Below, one piece after another: positions 41,233 to 49,347 of a DNA stretch of 49,347 nucleotides (position 1 is the first letter of the stretch; each line of letters begins with the position of its first letter). Source of the DNA: Actinomycetes bacterium (GTDB taxonomy: Bacteria; Actinomycetota; Thermoleophilia; Solirubrobacterales; Solirubrobacteraceae). The notes beneath the pieces were generated by a model. It had not been told where the DNA came from. It did not search any database and saw only the letters and a list, made by a program, of their open reading frames with translations. Position numbers and translations under genes: made by a program. The stretch is from contig JAJYUP010000011.1 of the NCBI GenBank assembly GCA_021792455.1, positions 1 through 49,347 on the forward strand, written 5' to 3'.

Positions 41233-41316
41233 TGGTGCTGCTGCGCAAACTCGCCTGATGGTGCTGCTGGGCAAGCTCGCCTGATCGTGCTTCGCCTGAT
41301 CGTGCTGCTGCTCAGA
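41209..41316. repeat. 26-bp tandem repeat that copies the end of secG
   Basis: Units start at 41209, 41235 and 41261, with shorter remnants at 41287 and 41302. The first copy is the last seven codons and stop of secG (LLRKLA-stop). Later copies lie after the stop and are untranslated. Confidence 0.9.
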
Positions 41317-41321
41317 GGCGC

Positions 41322-41618
41322 CTAACGCTGCTGCTGTGCAGCGGTCTCGAGGTCCTCGATCCTGTCGAGGATCTCGAGCGCCTCGCCGCGCAGCGTCGCA
41401 TCGACAGCTTCGTAGTCCTCCTGCGAATGCTTGCCGAGCTTGAAGTCGAGCTCTGCATCCCTTATCTCCTGATACTTCGCTTCGCGCGCGGCTTCCAGCT
41501 GAGCGAGGTCCCCCGCATGCTTCGCACGCCGGCGGCGTGCCGAGCTCAGCGGCGCGGAGACGATGGCCCCCACCGCGCCGAGCAGCAGGATCAGCAGGAG
41601 CGAGGCAACCGGGCTCAC
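41322..41618 (-). CDS. Small membrane protein with coiled coil, CcmI/CcmH-accessory-like
   Basis: 98 residues from a GTG at 41618, directly after the ccmF stop. One N-terminal membrane helix (about 3-22) is followed by a charged helix. The segment KYQEIRDAELDFKLGKHSQEDYEAVDATLRGEALEILDRI resembles the LRDLE-D---GK-S--DY motif of CcmI N-terminal regions. Such short proteins occur in ccm clusters of actinomycete-like genomes and may help haem ligation to apocytochrome c. The call rests on this motif and on the position behind ccmF. Confidence 0.65.
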   Translation of the reverse strand: MSPVASLLLILLLGAVGAIVSAPLSSARRRRAKHAGDLAQLEAAREAKYQEIRDAELDFKLGKHSQEDYEAVDATLRGEALEILDRIEDLETAAQQQR

Positions 41619-43799
41619 CTACGCACTCACGAGGTCACGCTCGGCTGCGACCGTGCGCCTCGCCGCGCGAGCGCGCACCCGCCGAGTCACTGAGCGAGGT
41701 GGCGGCGAGATCGCGATCAAACCGCCGCCGAAGATGATCAGCGCGCCGATCCAGACCCAGTTCAACAGCGGCTGAACCTTCAGGTTGAACGCAGTCGGAG
41801 GCGTGTGCTTCAGGTATTCCCGCGCGAGGTAGGCAAGCACGATCATGCCGTCTTCCGGCTTGGTGATGGGGATCGTCTTGTTCCCGACTTCGATGATCCG
41901 TTCGAAGCGAGTGGTGCTGATGTCGGGTTCGACAGCGGACCAGATGTTGCGAGCGAGCGTGCTGCTCATCGCGATGTGCGAGACGGGCTGACCGCCGATC
42001 AGATGTCCCACCGAGCCTTGGCTTTCTTCGCCGGAGTCGTAGTAGCTCTCCGTCGGGCGCAGCGTCGCGACGTAGCGCCCGCCCCTGCTCACCCGCAGCA
42101 CCGCGCCGAGGTCGAGGGTCGAGCCGGTGTGAGTGCTGTCCTGTTCAGGCGTGACCGAAGCCGTCGGCTTCACGTACTTGACCTCGTAACCGCCGATCTT
42201 CGCCGATTTGCCGACCGTCAGCCTCGGCTCGAGGCCATGCTGATAGGAGGATGAGGCCGCAACCCCTATGAACAGGATCGCAACCCCGAGATGCACGAGA
42301 TAGCCGCCGTAGCGCCGGCGGTTGCGACTGACGAGTCCGACCAGCGCACGCGGCAACATCTGGCCTGTCGCCGCGCTGCGCACGCGCGCACCCCGCCACA
42401 GCTCCTGAACGACGCCGACGATCACGAGGGCGCACAGGCAGAACATCGCGACCGCAGGCGGTTTCCCAGTCACGCCGAGCGCGACCAGCACGATCGCGGT
42501 CAGCACCGCGCCGAGCAGCGGCAGCGTGAAGTTGCGCATCAGGTTTCGCGCGCTCGACCTGCGCCAGGCGATCAGCGGGCCGACGGCAGACAGCAGCACG
42601 AGGATCAGCGCGAGGGGGACGGTGTAGCGGCCGAACCAGGGTGGACCGACAGACGCCTGCTGGCCCGTCAGCGCCTTCGAGATCAGCGGGAACCAGGTGC
42701 CCCAGAAGATCACGAAGCAGAGCCCCACGAGAGCGAGGTTGTTCAGGAGGAACACGGCCTCCCGGCTGAACATCGAGTCGAGCTTGTGCTCTGAGCGCAG
42801 CAGGGACCTCCTCGAGACTACGAGATAGATCGACCCGACGATCATCGCGCCGATCAGGATCACGAAGGGCACGCCGAGTGTCGCGCCGCCAAACGCGTGG
42901 ATCGAGTCGAGCACGCCGCTTCTGACGAGGAACGTGCCCATGATCGCCAGCGTGCCCGTCGCGAGCACGAGCGAGCTGTTCCAGACCTTCAGCATCCCCC
43001 GCTTCTCCTGGATCATCAGCGAGTGGATGAACGCCGTGCCCGTGAGCCAGGGCAGCAGCGCCGCGTTCTCCACCGGGTCCCAGCCCCAGTAGCCGCCCCA
43101 GCCGAGCTCTGAGTAGGACCAGAGCGCGCCGAGCATGATGCCCCCGCCGAGGAACAGCCAGGAGGCGAGCGCGAACCTCCGCGTCGAGCGGATCCACTCC
43201 ATGTTCACCTTGCGCGCGATCAGCGCGCCCGCGCCGAAGGCGAACGGCACGATGCACAGCGTGTAGCCGGAGTAGACCATCGGCGGGTGGATCATCATCG
43301 TCGGGAAGCGCAGCAGCGGATCGAGCCCTGCGCCTTCGACGGGAGCAGGGCTCAGCGTCTCGAACGGGTTCGCGTAGAAGACCGCAAGCGCGACGAAGAA
43401 GCCATCGAAGGCGAGCAGGATCGCCGTCGCATACGCGCTCACCTCGCGCATCCTGCCTTTCACCAGGAACAGGACGAGGCTCGACCACAGGGAGGACAGA
43501 AGCGCCCACAGCAGCAGCGATCCTTCCTGAGAGGACCACACCGCCCCCATCCGGTAGAGAAGCGGAGTCGTCGCGCTCGAGGTGTCAGCGACCGTCGAGA
43601 AGGTGTAGTCGTTCGTGATGAACGCGATCTCGAGCACGATGAACGCCGTCAGCAGCGTGAGCGCAAGCCCATACACCGCCCTGCGCCCAGAGGTGATCCA
43701 GCGGTCCTCGTCAGCGCGCACGCCGTAGATCGAGGCGCCGATGCCGTACACGCACACGACGAGCGCGACGATCATCGAGGCGAAGCCGAGCGAGGGCAC
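41619..43799 (-). CDS. ccmF: Cytochrome c maturation haem lyase CcmF
   Basis: 726 residues with about 14 or 15 helices. The haem-handling WWD motif is WGGYWGWDPVENAALLPW (about 235-252). MGAVWSSQEGSLLLWALLSS, RFPTMMIHPPMVYSGY and LVRSGVLDSIHAF are other conserved CcmF parts with haem-ligand histidines. The C-terminal periplasmic domain (about 520-680) and last helix match. CcmF joins haem from holo-CcmE to apocytochrome c in system I. Neighbours are ccmE upstream on the same strand and a CcmI-like gene downstream; CcmABC are not in this window. Confidence 0.95.
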   Translation of the reverse strand: MPSLGFASMIVALVVCVYGIGASIYGVRADEDRWITSGRRAVYGLALTLLTAFIVLEIAFITNDYTFSTVADTSSATTPLLYRMGAVWSSQEGSLLLWALLSSLWSSLVLFLVKGRMREVSAYATAILLAFDGFFVALAVFYANPFETLSPAPVEGAGLDPLLRFPTMMIHPPMVYSGYTLCIVPFAFGAGALIARKVNMEWIRSTRRFALASWLFLGGGIMLGALWSYSELGWGGYWGWDPVENAALLPWLTGTAFIHSLMIQEKRGMLKVWNSSLVLATGTLAIMGTFLVRSGVLDSIHAFGGATLGVPFVILIGAMIVGSIYLVVSRRSLLRSEHKLDSMFSREAVFLLNNLALVGLCFVIFWGTWFPLISKALTGQQASVGPPWFGRYTVPLALILVLLSAVGPLIAWRRSSARNLMRNFTLPLLGAVLTAIVLVALGVTGKPPAVAMFCLCALVIVGVVQELWRGARVRSAATGQMLPRALVGLVSRNRRRYGGYLVHLGVAILFIGVAASSSYQHGLEPRLTVGKSAKIGGYEVKYVKPTASVTPEQDSTHTGSTLDLGAVLRVSRGGRYVATLRPTESYYDSGEESQGSVGHLIGGQPVSHIAMSSTLARNIWSAVEPDISTTRFERIIEVGNKTIPITKPEDGMIVLAYLAREYLKHTPPTAFNLKVQPLLNWVWIGALIIFGGGLIAISPPPRSVTRRVRARAARRTVAAERDLVSA

Positions 43800-43923
43800 C
43801 TAGAGCTCCAACGACCGGAGGCAACAGGCGCCGCAGGTCCCGGCCGATGCGAGCGCACACCCCTCGCATGCGCTGCGCGCGCGCCTCAGCGCTCGACCAG
43901 GCATCAGGGCAGACGTCTCCCCA

Positions 43924-44340
43924 TCAGTAGACGTGCTTCTCTTTCGGAGGAGCAGTCTTGTACTTCGAGGGGCACTTCGTGATCAGCGAGTTCGGTTCGG
44001 CGACGTAGCGATCGCCGCTCTTCTGGACGGTGACGATCACCTCTCGCCCTTCCTTGAACGGATCTGGCACCGTGCCTGTGTAGCGCACAGGCACGGACGC
44101 TTCGCCAGCCCTGTCGCGCACGGAGAATGCGAGTACCGCACCCTCGCGTTTGACCGAGTGGGCGACGACCGTTCCCGTCAGCTGGTAGCTGCGGCCGGGG
44201 ACCGCCTCGTAGAGCAGCTGACTTGGCGTGAACGCCGGGTCAGCGGCGCTGAAGCTCGTGTACATCAGCGCTCCGGCAAGGGTCACCGCCGCCGTCAGTG
44301 CGACGATGAGTCTGATCGTTCGCTTTCGCGGATGACTCAT
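43924..44340 (-). CDS. ccmE: Cytochrome c haem chaperone CcmE, cysteine (CxxxY) type
   Basis: 138 residues from the ATG at 44340; the frame is open upstream but MSHPRKRTIRLIVALTAAV is the natural N-terminus with its membrane helix (about 8-28). A beta-barrel (OB) domain follows: YQLTGTVVAHSV, LAFSVRDRAG, VPVRYTGTVPDPFKEGREVIVTV. The haem attachment site is KCPSKY (Cys123, Tyr127), whereas most CcmE proteins have HxxxY. The CxxxY form is known from archaea and Desulfovibrio-type bacteria, where the Cys carries haem, and usually comes with reduced ccm gene sets. The gene precedes ccmF by 124 bp. Confidence 0.93.
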   Translation of the reverse strand: MSHPRKRTIRLIVALTAAVTLAGALMYTSFSAADPAFTPSQLLYEAVPGRSYQLTGTVVAHSVKREGAVLAFSVRDRAGEASVPVRYTGTVPDPFKEGREVIVTVQKSGDRYVAEPNSLITKCPSKYKTAPPKEKHVY

Positions 44341-44447
44341 CGCGCTAAGTATCCCAAACGTCGATGCCCTGCGCGGCGGCTGTCGCCTCAGCACCCGTCG
44401 CACAGGGGCGCTGCGGAAGCTCGAGGAGGTTGCGACCGGAGAGCTGA

Positions 44448-44996
44448 GTGAGCTCGAGCCCAGAGAGGAGTCTCACAGCTGACGACGAAACATCGGATGA
44501 CCCGATGCACCCTCGACTCACGGACCTCCGGCGCGCAGCCGATACCAAGGCAGATGGAGCACCCCCGATGCGAACGCTCATGAAACCAGATCGATTGAAG
44601 CCCGCCGCAAGGAGGCGACCCTCATTCAGAAGACGGCCAGGCTGGAGCGTTCTGCGCCGCCGCACCCGACTCAAGCGGCCGCGGGCGGCACACGCCACCG
44701 AGCGCGCGGGGGCCGCTCTCCAGACCGCCTTTGAGCAGGCGGCAGACGGACGCGGCGGATCTGAGACGAGGGGCGCGCAGGCAACGAGCCGTCGCAGGGA
44801 GCCGGAAGCGGGGTTTGAGGCAGGCGTCGAGCCGGCGGGGGCAGAGGATGCAGAGACGCGGGGGCTCGCGGTCGCCAGGGGCGCCGGCGGCCCCCAGGAC
44901 CTCGGCTCCTACAGCTGCGAGTGCGGTCTCGTCTTCCTCTCACCTGTGTCGACGAGCGTCAGCTGCCCGCACTGCGGCGCCGAGCAGTCCTGGTAG
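44448..44996 (+). CDS. Basic protein with C-terminal zinc ribbon, function unknown
   Basis: 182 residues from a GTG at 44448; the start is uncertain and ATGs at codons 20, 41 and 45 are alternatives. The last 30 residues, YSCECGLVFLSPVSTSVSCPHCGAEQSW, form a compact zinc ribbon (CxC...CxxC). The first 150 residues are rich in Arg, Ala and Glu with no recognised fold, probably disordered. It is divergent from ccmE. The zinc ribbon looks real; the remainder may be a linker or may not be fully translated. Confidence 0.5.
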   Translation: MSSSPERSLTADDETSDDPMHPRLTDLRRAADTKADGAPPMRTLMKPDRLKPAARRRPSFRRRPGWSVLRRRTRLKRPRAAHATERAGAALQTAFEQAADGRGGSETRGAQATSRRREPEAGFEAGVEPAGAEDAETRGLAVARGAGGPQDLGSYSCECGLVFLSPVSTSVSCPHCGAEQSW

Positions 44997-45185
44997 CCGA
45001 CACATCGGCGTGCCGGCGGCATGCCTCGCATCGCGGACCGGTTCGAGCCCGTCGCCAAAGGTGCGGACGGGGCCTGCGGACCGGGGACTGGCATCGCGTC
45101 CCTGCTCGAGGCCGTCGCCAAAGCGGTGCTCGCGCAGCAGATCGGCGCCTGCGGAGAACCGCGCGCAGGCGTCCTGAGACGGCGC

Positions 45186-45617
45186 TCACCGCTGTCGACT
45201 GTCGTAGGGGAGGAGCTTGAATGCGTCGTGCTTGTCGTTCATCGGCCGCAGCGCGCGGAAGCGACGCTCGTCGAGCGTGGCGATATCGGTCGTCTTCACG
45301 TGCGCGGCCAACGCGACGAGAGAGGCGTCCGCAAGCCCCAGCTCGATCGATGCCCACCGTTCGGCGACGTCGATCGTCTCGCGCAGGGCGGAAGGCCACC
45401 ACTCGAGTTGATACGCGCCCCGCTTGAAGTCGTCTCGCAGCGCCATCGCGGCAGAAGCGCCTCCCTGTCGTGAGACGAGATGATCGAGCTCAGCCAAGAT
45501 GAGCGGGGTGCTCACGAGCTCGTCCTCGAGCTCATCCATCCACTCGCGCACGAGCTCGTGGTCCGCATCACGCCTGTCCATGAACGCAAGCACGACCGAC
45601 GTGTCGAGAACGATCAA
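45186..45617 (-). CDS. vapC: PIN-domain ribonuclease toxin VapC
   Basis: 143 residues from a TTG that overlaps the antitoxin stop (TTGA). The PIN fold begins MIVLDTSVVLAFMDRRDADH, with Asp5 as the first metal ligand. Glu in TPLILAELDHLV, Asp in ELGLADASLVALA and Asp in TDIATLDERRF complete the acidic active site. VapC toxins cut specific tRNAs or rRNA and are held by VapB. The pair is bounded by a convergent zinc-ribbon gene downstream and a SWIM gene upstream. Confidence 0.9.
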   Translation of the reverse strand: MIVLDTSVVLAFMDRRDADHELVREWMDELEDELVSTPLILAELDHLVSRQGGASAAMALRDDFKRGAYQLEWWPSALRETIDVAERWASIELGLADASLVALAAHVKTTDIATLDERRFRALRPMNDKHDAFKLLPYDSRQR

Positions 45618-45850
45618 TGCCCGCCGAATCCGGTTTCCGTGAGGTAGCGGTCAGCGTTGCGCGCGAGATCACCTGGCCCCTCGAAGACTCCCGCTGCGCG
45701 CGGACGCGATCTCGGCGCCTCTGCGACGGCTTTCGCCAGCGCATCGCGAATCAGGGCAGCCTTGGTCGTTCCCTTCGCCGAAGCGATCCTGGCAAGTGCA
45801 TGGTCGACATCTGGGTCGAGATAGATGCTCGTCTTCACCACATGGCCCAT
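45614..45850 (-). CDS. vapB: Ribbon-helix-helix antitoxin VapB
   Basis: 78 residues from the ATG at 45850; the long upstream open frame is non-coding. VKTSIYLDPDVDHALARIASAKGTTKAALIRDAL (about 5-38) is a ribbon-helix-helix DNA-binding domain. The C-terminal part (FEGPGDLARNADRYLTETGFG) is the toxin-binding tail with the usual final W/F-G-type residues. It should repress its own operon and neutralise VapC. Confidence 0.88.
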   Translation of the reverse strand: MGHVVKTSIYLDPDVDHALARIASAKGTTKAALIRDALAKAVAEAPRSRPRAAGVFEGPGDLARNADRYLTETGFGGH

Positions 45851-45885
45851 GGTACCACCCGCCACCCGCCACCTGAGAGTCCCGC

Positions 45886-46812
45886 TCAGCCTGAGAGCGC
45901 CCGCCGCTCGGCCGCCGCCGCGAGGTGCGCGTAGATCGGAGCGAGCGGCTCGCTGAGGTTGCCGCCGTCCTCCGCTGCCGGCAACGGGCCAAGCCGGCGC
46001 AGCAGCGCATCTGGAAACTCGCTTGCGAGAGGGCTCACCTGAAGCTGCGCAAGCTGAGGACCGGCGCGCCAGAAGCTGTCGATGAGCTGCGTCAGCGGCA
46101 CTTGCGTCTTTCGCTCGGCATCCCGCTGCTGAACCGCACGCTCGCCGACGGACAGGCCACCAGCTGCCTTCATCCGTCGGGCACGCAGGCTCTGGAGCAG
46201 CTCCTGCTGCGTGCGCCCCCGCAGCGTAAAGAGCGCGAACGGGTCGCCGTCGAGGTGTTCGGCGAGCACGTAATACGCGGCTGCGGTGTGCTTGCACGGA
46301 TTGGCCTCGTCCGGACAGCTGCAGTCCGCGCGCAGCTCCTCGTAGCTCACCGGCAGCAGCGCCAGCTTCGCGCCCGCCAGCACCTCCTCGATGTCACTGG
46401 GCATCTCACCCGCAAGGAGCTTCGCCAGCATCAGCGCTCGCGAGGCGATCGCCTTCTCAGCTCGCCGCCACTGATGCTCGGAGAAGACCGCTGGACGGAT
46501 CCGCACCTTGTAGGGAGTGAACATCGTGCCCTGCACCTTTGCCAGCACGATCCCAGGCTCGACGTCGAGCTCGAGCACCTGCCCGGCGGCCGCGTACTCG
46601 CGGCCTCGCTGCAGCCTCGAGCCGATCCCAAACGACTCGAGCAGGTCGAGGAACCGTCGCGACCACCATCTGCGGGCGAGCTCTGAATCGACGGCATCGC
46701 CGCCGGGCGCTCTCAGGGGCTCGGCGGCAGGCGCCCCGCTCCGGTGGCTGGCGAGCGGGGCCGGCGGCTCGGCGTCAGGCGCCCCGCTCGGATGGCTTGC
46801 GAACGGGGCCAT
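45886..46812 (-). CDS. SWIM zinc-finger protein, helicase partner
   Basis: 308 residues from an ATG overlapping the helicase stop (ATGA). The SWIM motif is ADCSCPDEANPCKHTAAAYYVLAE (about 163-186), CxCx7CxH, a zinc fold for DNA or protein binding. Before it, SRLQRGREYAAAGQVLELDVEPGIVLAKVQGT is the typical N-terminal part. The first 36 residues are a 48-bp DNA repeat (PSGAPDAEPPAPLASH type). SWIM genes coupled to SNF2 helicases are common in actinomycetes, and the pair likely acts together on DNA; the process is unknown. Confidence 0.88.
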   Translation of the reverse strand: MAPFASHPSGAPDAEPPAPLASHRSGAPAAEPLRAPGGDAVDSELARRWWSRRFLDLLESFGIGSRLQRGREYAAAGQVLELDVEPGIVLAKVQGTMFTPYKVRIRPAVFSEHQWRRAEKAIASRALMLAKLLAGEMPSDIEEVLAGAKLALLPVSYEELRADCSCPDEANPCKHTAAAYYVLAEHLDGDPFALFTLRGRTQQELLQSLRARRMKAAGGLSVGERAVQQRDAERKTQVPLTQLIDSFWRAGPQLAQLQVSPLASEFPDALLRRLGPLPAAEDGGNLSEPLAPIYAHLAAAAERRALSG

Positions 46813-49347
46813 CAGGCTGCCACCGCATCTCCTGTCAGCGCTATGAGCTCTCTCAGCGCAGAGGCGTCGAGCTCGGTGAGCCAGCCCTCGCCTGAGCCGA
46901 CGATCTGCTCTGCGAGGTCCTTCTTCTCGGAGATCAGCTGATCGATCCGCTCCTCGAGCGTGCCGACGCAGGTCAGCTTGCGCACCTGCACGTTCTTGCG
47001 CTGCCCGATCCGGAACGCACGATCGGTCGCCTGGTCCTCGACCGCAGGGTTCCACCAGCGGTCGAAGTGGATCACGTGGCTGGCCGCCGTGAGGTTGAGC
47101 CCTGTGCCACCCGCCTTCAGCGAGAGCAGGAACAGCGACGGCCCGTCTGGCGACTGGAAACGCTCCACCATCTGGTCGCGTGCACGCTTCGGCGTTCCCC
47201 CATGCAGGAACAGCACCTCGGCGCCGAGGCGCTCCTGCAGGTGGGCGCGCAGCCGGTGGCCAAACTCTGCGAACTGGGTGAAGCACAGCGCCTTGTCTCC
47301 CTCCGCAAGCGCCTCGGCGAGGATCTCCTCCAGGCGCGTCAGCTTGTCGGAGCGCCCGTCCAGCCGTGAACGGTCCTTCAGCAGGTGGGCGGGATGGTTG
47401 CAGACCTGCTTGAGCTTCATCAGCGCCTGCAGCACGATCCCCGACCGCGCGATCCCCTCCACCTCTTCGATCCGCTGCAGCATCTCGTCCACGACCGCCC
47501 TGTAGAGGGTCGCCTGCTCGGTCGTGAGATGGCAGTCGACGCGCATCTCGATCTTCTCAGGCAGGTCCGAGATGATGTCCCTGTCCGTCTTCAGCCGCCG
47601 CAGGATGAACGGGGCGGTCGCGCGCCGCAGTCGCTGAGCGGCAGCGCCGTCGCGCCAGCGCTCGATCGGCGTGGCGAACTGCTCACGGAAGCTCTCCGCG
47701 GAACCAAGCAGCCCAGGGTTCAGAAAGTCCATGATCGAGTGCAGCTCCGCAAGCCTGTTCTCGACCGGCGTGCCCGTCAGAGCAACGCGGTGAGAGGCCT
47801 CGAGCGATCGGATCGCCCTCGTCTGCTTCGCCTCACGCGTCTTGATGTTCTGCGCCTCGTCGAGCACGATCCGCTCCCACCGGATCTCCGCGAGCGTCGC
47901 CCGATCGCGCAGCGCAAGCGCGTATGTGCTGACGACCAGGTCGCTGTGCTTGGCCGCCCTTGCAAAGGCACGCCCCTTCAGCCGCTCGCGGCCGTGGTGG
48001 ACGTGGAGGAGAAGGCTCGGCGCGAAGCGAGCCGCCTCGCGACGCCAGTTCTCCACGACAGAGACGGGGCAGAGCAGAAGGGTCGGACCGGGCTTGCCGC
48101 GCCTGCTGCGCGCCTGCCCCCCGGCCGCGGACCGCTCGCGCTCGGCGAGCAGGAGCGCGAGCAGCTGAACCGTCTTCCCCAACCCCATGTCGTCGGCCAG
48201 GCACGCCCCCAGCCCGAGGCTTGACATGAAGCAGAGCCAGGCAAGGCCACGCTGCTGGTAGGGGCGCAGCTCTCCCACGAAGGAGGATGGGCTCGGAACC
48301 GCCTGCAGCCGCCGCTCACCGTCTGCCCGCAGCAGCTCCGAAAGCCAGCCCGCCGCCTCGATCTCGACCTCTGGCAGCTCCTCCTGCGCGCCTCCGCTGC
48401 GCACCCCAAGCCCCTCTCGCAGCAGCTCCGCGGCGCTCGCCCTGCCCTTCGCGCGCCTGCCCTTGAAGAACCGCAGCGCAATCTCGACGTCCTCGGCGCG
48501 CAACGCGATCCAGCGCCCCGCCGCCTTCAGAAGCGGCAGCTTCAGCTCCGCGAGCGCTTCGAGCTCGGGCAGCGTCAGCGTCGCCTGCCCGATCGCGACC
48601 CGCCACTCGTATGCGCAGAGGCCGTCTACGCCGAACAGCCCCGCCCCCTCTTCCCACTGCTGCATCGGCTGCGCAGTCAACTTGACCCGGAGACGCTGGC
48701 GCCACCACGGCGGCGTGATCGTCCCGAACCCCGCCTGCTCGAGCAGTGGAACCGCCTCGCGCAGGAAACGATACGCCTGCTCAGCGCTCAAGTCGATCCC
48801 AGTGGGCGCCGACTGCTCGAGCGCGGGTGCGAGGTCTGGCCACAGCCGCAGCGCATGGCCAAGCCCGCCAAGCAGTCGCTCCTGTGGGTTCTCGAGCATC
48901 CGCCCAAGCGCCTGAAGGCGCTCGCTGTGCGCCCACACCTCCGCGGCGGGCACGAGCACGCTTGGGTCCTCCTTGTGCTGCAGCAGGAACTCCACGCGCC
49001 AGGGCTCGGAATCGAGGATCCCTCCAGTCTCAGGGTCGAGCCTCGCCAGGGCGACGACCGACCCCTCCTCCTGTTCTGCCTGCAGGCGAGCGCCGCTGCC
49101 GGTCTCGTCCTCCGCTCCGCCTGGTGCAATCAGCCGGAAGCAGGTGCGGAACATGCGCCGCGCCGTGTAGTCCTGCCCCGCCGCCCACCACTGCTCCAAC
49201 CGCTCGGCGAGCCTCGCCAGCTCGCGCGGATTGCCCTCCACCGTTGGATCCTCGTCGACCAGTGCGAGCAGCCACGCCTCTGAGACACCGGTGGTCACGG
49301 AGGTGAGCTCACCGATGCCCTCGGGCCCACGCTGAAGAAGCTCGCGG
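46812..49347 (-). CDS. SNF2/HepA-family DNA helicase-like ATPase (5' end outside window)
   Basis: At least 844 residues are visible; the frame stays open to the right edge and the sequence upstream of the GTG at 49298 (ELLQRGPEGIGELTS) still looks coding, so the gene continues. Related proteins have about 1000 residues. N-terminal SNF2-associated region, then ATPase lobe 1 with GLGACLADDMGLGKTVQLLAL (Walker A) and IVLDEAQNIKT (motif II), LTGTPVENRLAELHSIMDFLNPG (III), and lobe 2 with LCFTQFAEFG, LSLKAGGTGLNLTAASHVIHFDRWWNPAVEDQA (V) and DRAFRIGQ (VI). It uses ATP to move along or remodel DNA-protein complexes, often in repair or transcription recycling. The overlapping SWIM gene is its probable partner. 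Confidence 0.93.
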   Translation of the reverse strand, partial: RELLQRGPEGIGELTSVTTGVSEAWLLALVDEDPTVEGNPRELARLAERLEQWWAAGQDYTARRMFRTCFRLIAPGGAEDETGSGARLQAEQEEGSVVALARLDPETGGILDSEPWRVEFLLQHKEDPSVLVPAAEVWAHSERLQALGRMLENPQERLLGGLGHALRLWPDLAPALEQSAPTGIDLSAEQAYRFLREAVPLLEQAGFGTITPPWWRQRLRVKLTAQPMQQWEEGAGLFGVDGLCAYEWRVAIGQATLTLPELEALAELKLPLLKAAGRWIALRAEDVEIALRFFKGRRAKGRASAAELLREGLGVRSGGAQEELPEVEIEAAGWLSELLRADGERRLQAVPSPSSFVGELRPYQQRGLAWLCFMSSLGLGACLADDMGLGKTVQLLALLLAERERSAAGGQARSRRGKPGPTLLLCPVSVVENWRREAARFAPSLLLHVHHGRERLKGRAFARAAKHSDLVVSTYALALRDRATLAEIRWERIVLDEAQNIKTREAKQTRAIRSLEASHRVALTGTPVENRLAELHSIMDFLNPGLLGSAESFREQFATPIERWRDGAAAQRLRRATAPFILRRLKTDRDIISDLPEKIEMRVDCHLTTEQATLYRAVVDEMLQRIEEVEGIARSGIVLQALMKLKQVCNHPAHLLKDRSRLDGRSDKLTRLEEILAEALAEGDKALCFTQFAEFGHRLRAHLQERLGAEVLFLHGGTPKRARDQMVERFQSPDGPSLFLLSLKAGGTGLNLTAASHVIHFDRWWNPAVEDQATDRAFRIGQRKNVQVRKLTCVGTLEERIDQLISEKKDLAEQIVGSGEGWLTELDASALRELIALTGDAVAA

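Noticed and set aside
45021-45473. 150-codon plus-strand frame overlapping vapC
   Set aside because: Antisense to a PIN domain with all acidic residues; the early part is repeat-like and unrecognised.

Overview
The window is a G+C-rich bacterial chromosome segment, about two thirds G+C by eye, with strong G/C third-position bias in genes. Gene content suggests an actinomycete-type bacterium (Actinomycetota, perhaps class Thermoleophilia; inference). It has a mycobacterial-like thiolase/FabG4/HtdX/FadE cluster, a system-I cytochrome c maturation module with a cysteine-type CcmE, a zinc-ribbon MscL and apparently leaderless starts. Most genes are on the minus strand.

Region by region: 1-600 is a degenerate-looking AbrB-type antitoxin and the tail of an unknown gene. 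0.57-4.8 kb holds a SAM hydroxide adenosyltransferase, MscL, and a DHA2-type drug exporter with its TetR repressor. 5.0-15.4 kb is the metabolic centrepiece. It runs amide channel (AmiS/UreI), formamidase FmdA, FmdB zinc ribbon, two CrcB/Fluc fluoride channels, a triple-DUF190 protein, then an NAD-linked formate dehydrogenase. The formate dehydrogenase is in three parts: a selenocysteine-containing molybdopterin catalytic subunit, a fused NuoE-NuoF diaphorase, and a separate NuoG-like Fe-S subunit carrying the [4Fe-4S] domain normally at the N-terminus of the catalytic chain. 15.6-19.8 kb is a complete selenocysteine cassette (selD, tRNA-Sec, selB, selA) serving that enzyme. Together these genes predict uptake of formamide, hydrolysis to formate and ammonia, and oxidation of formate to CO2 with NADH formation.

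19.9-27.1 kb is a fatty-acid or lipid beta-oxidation-type operon (thiolase, FabG4-like reductase, double-hotdog dehydratase, two acyl-CoA dehydrogenases) with a TetR regulator. 27.1-29.2 kb is a MarR-MFS efflux unit. 29.4-32.7 kb holds rmuC, a membrane protein with GxGD and PAL-like motifs suggesting an intramembrane aspartyl protease, and a membrane-anchored DsbA-like thioredoxin. 33.0-36.6 kb pairs an NRAMP-family transporter of the magnesium-like type with a soluble MgtE-N/CBS protein, separated by a leader with a nested RNA structure. 36.7-40.5 kb holds a ROK sugar kinase and a large secreted transglycosylase/M23-like protein. 41.0-44.3 kb holds secG and ccm genes. 44.4-49.3 kb holds a zinc-ribbon protein, a VapBC toxin-antitoxin pair, and a SWIM protein with a SNF2 helicase that runs off the right edge.

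Short tandem repeats recur throughout, both between genes (18-60 bp units) and in frame inside genes (12-48 bp units). No rRNA, CRISPR array, intact insertion sequence or prophage was seen. All functional assignments come from reading motifs; no database search was possible.
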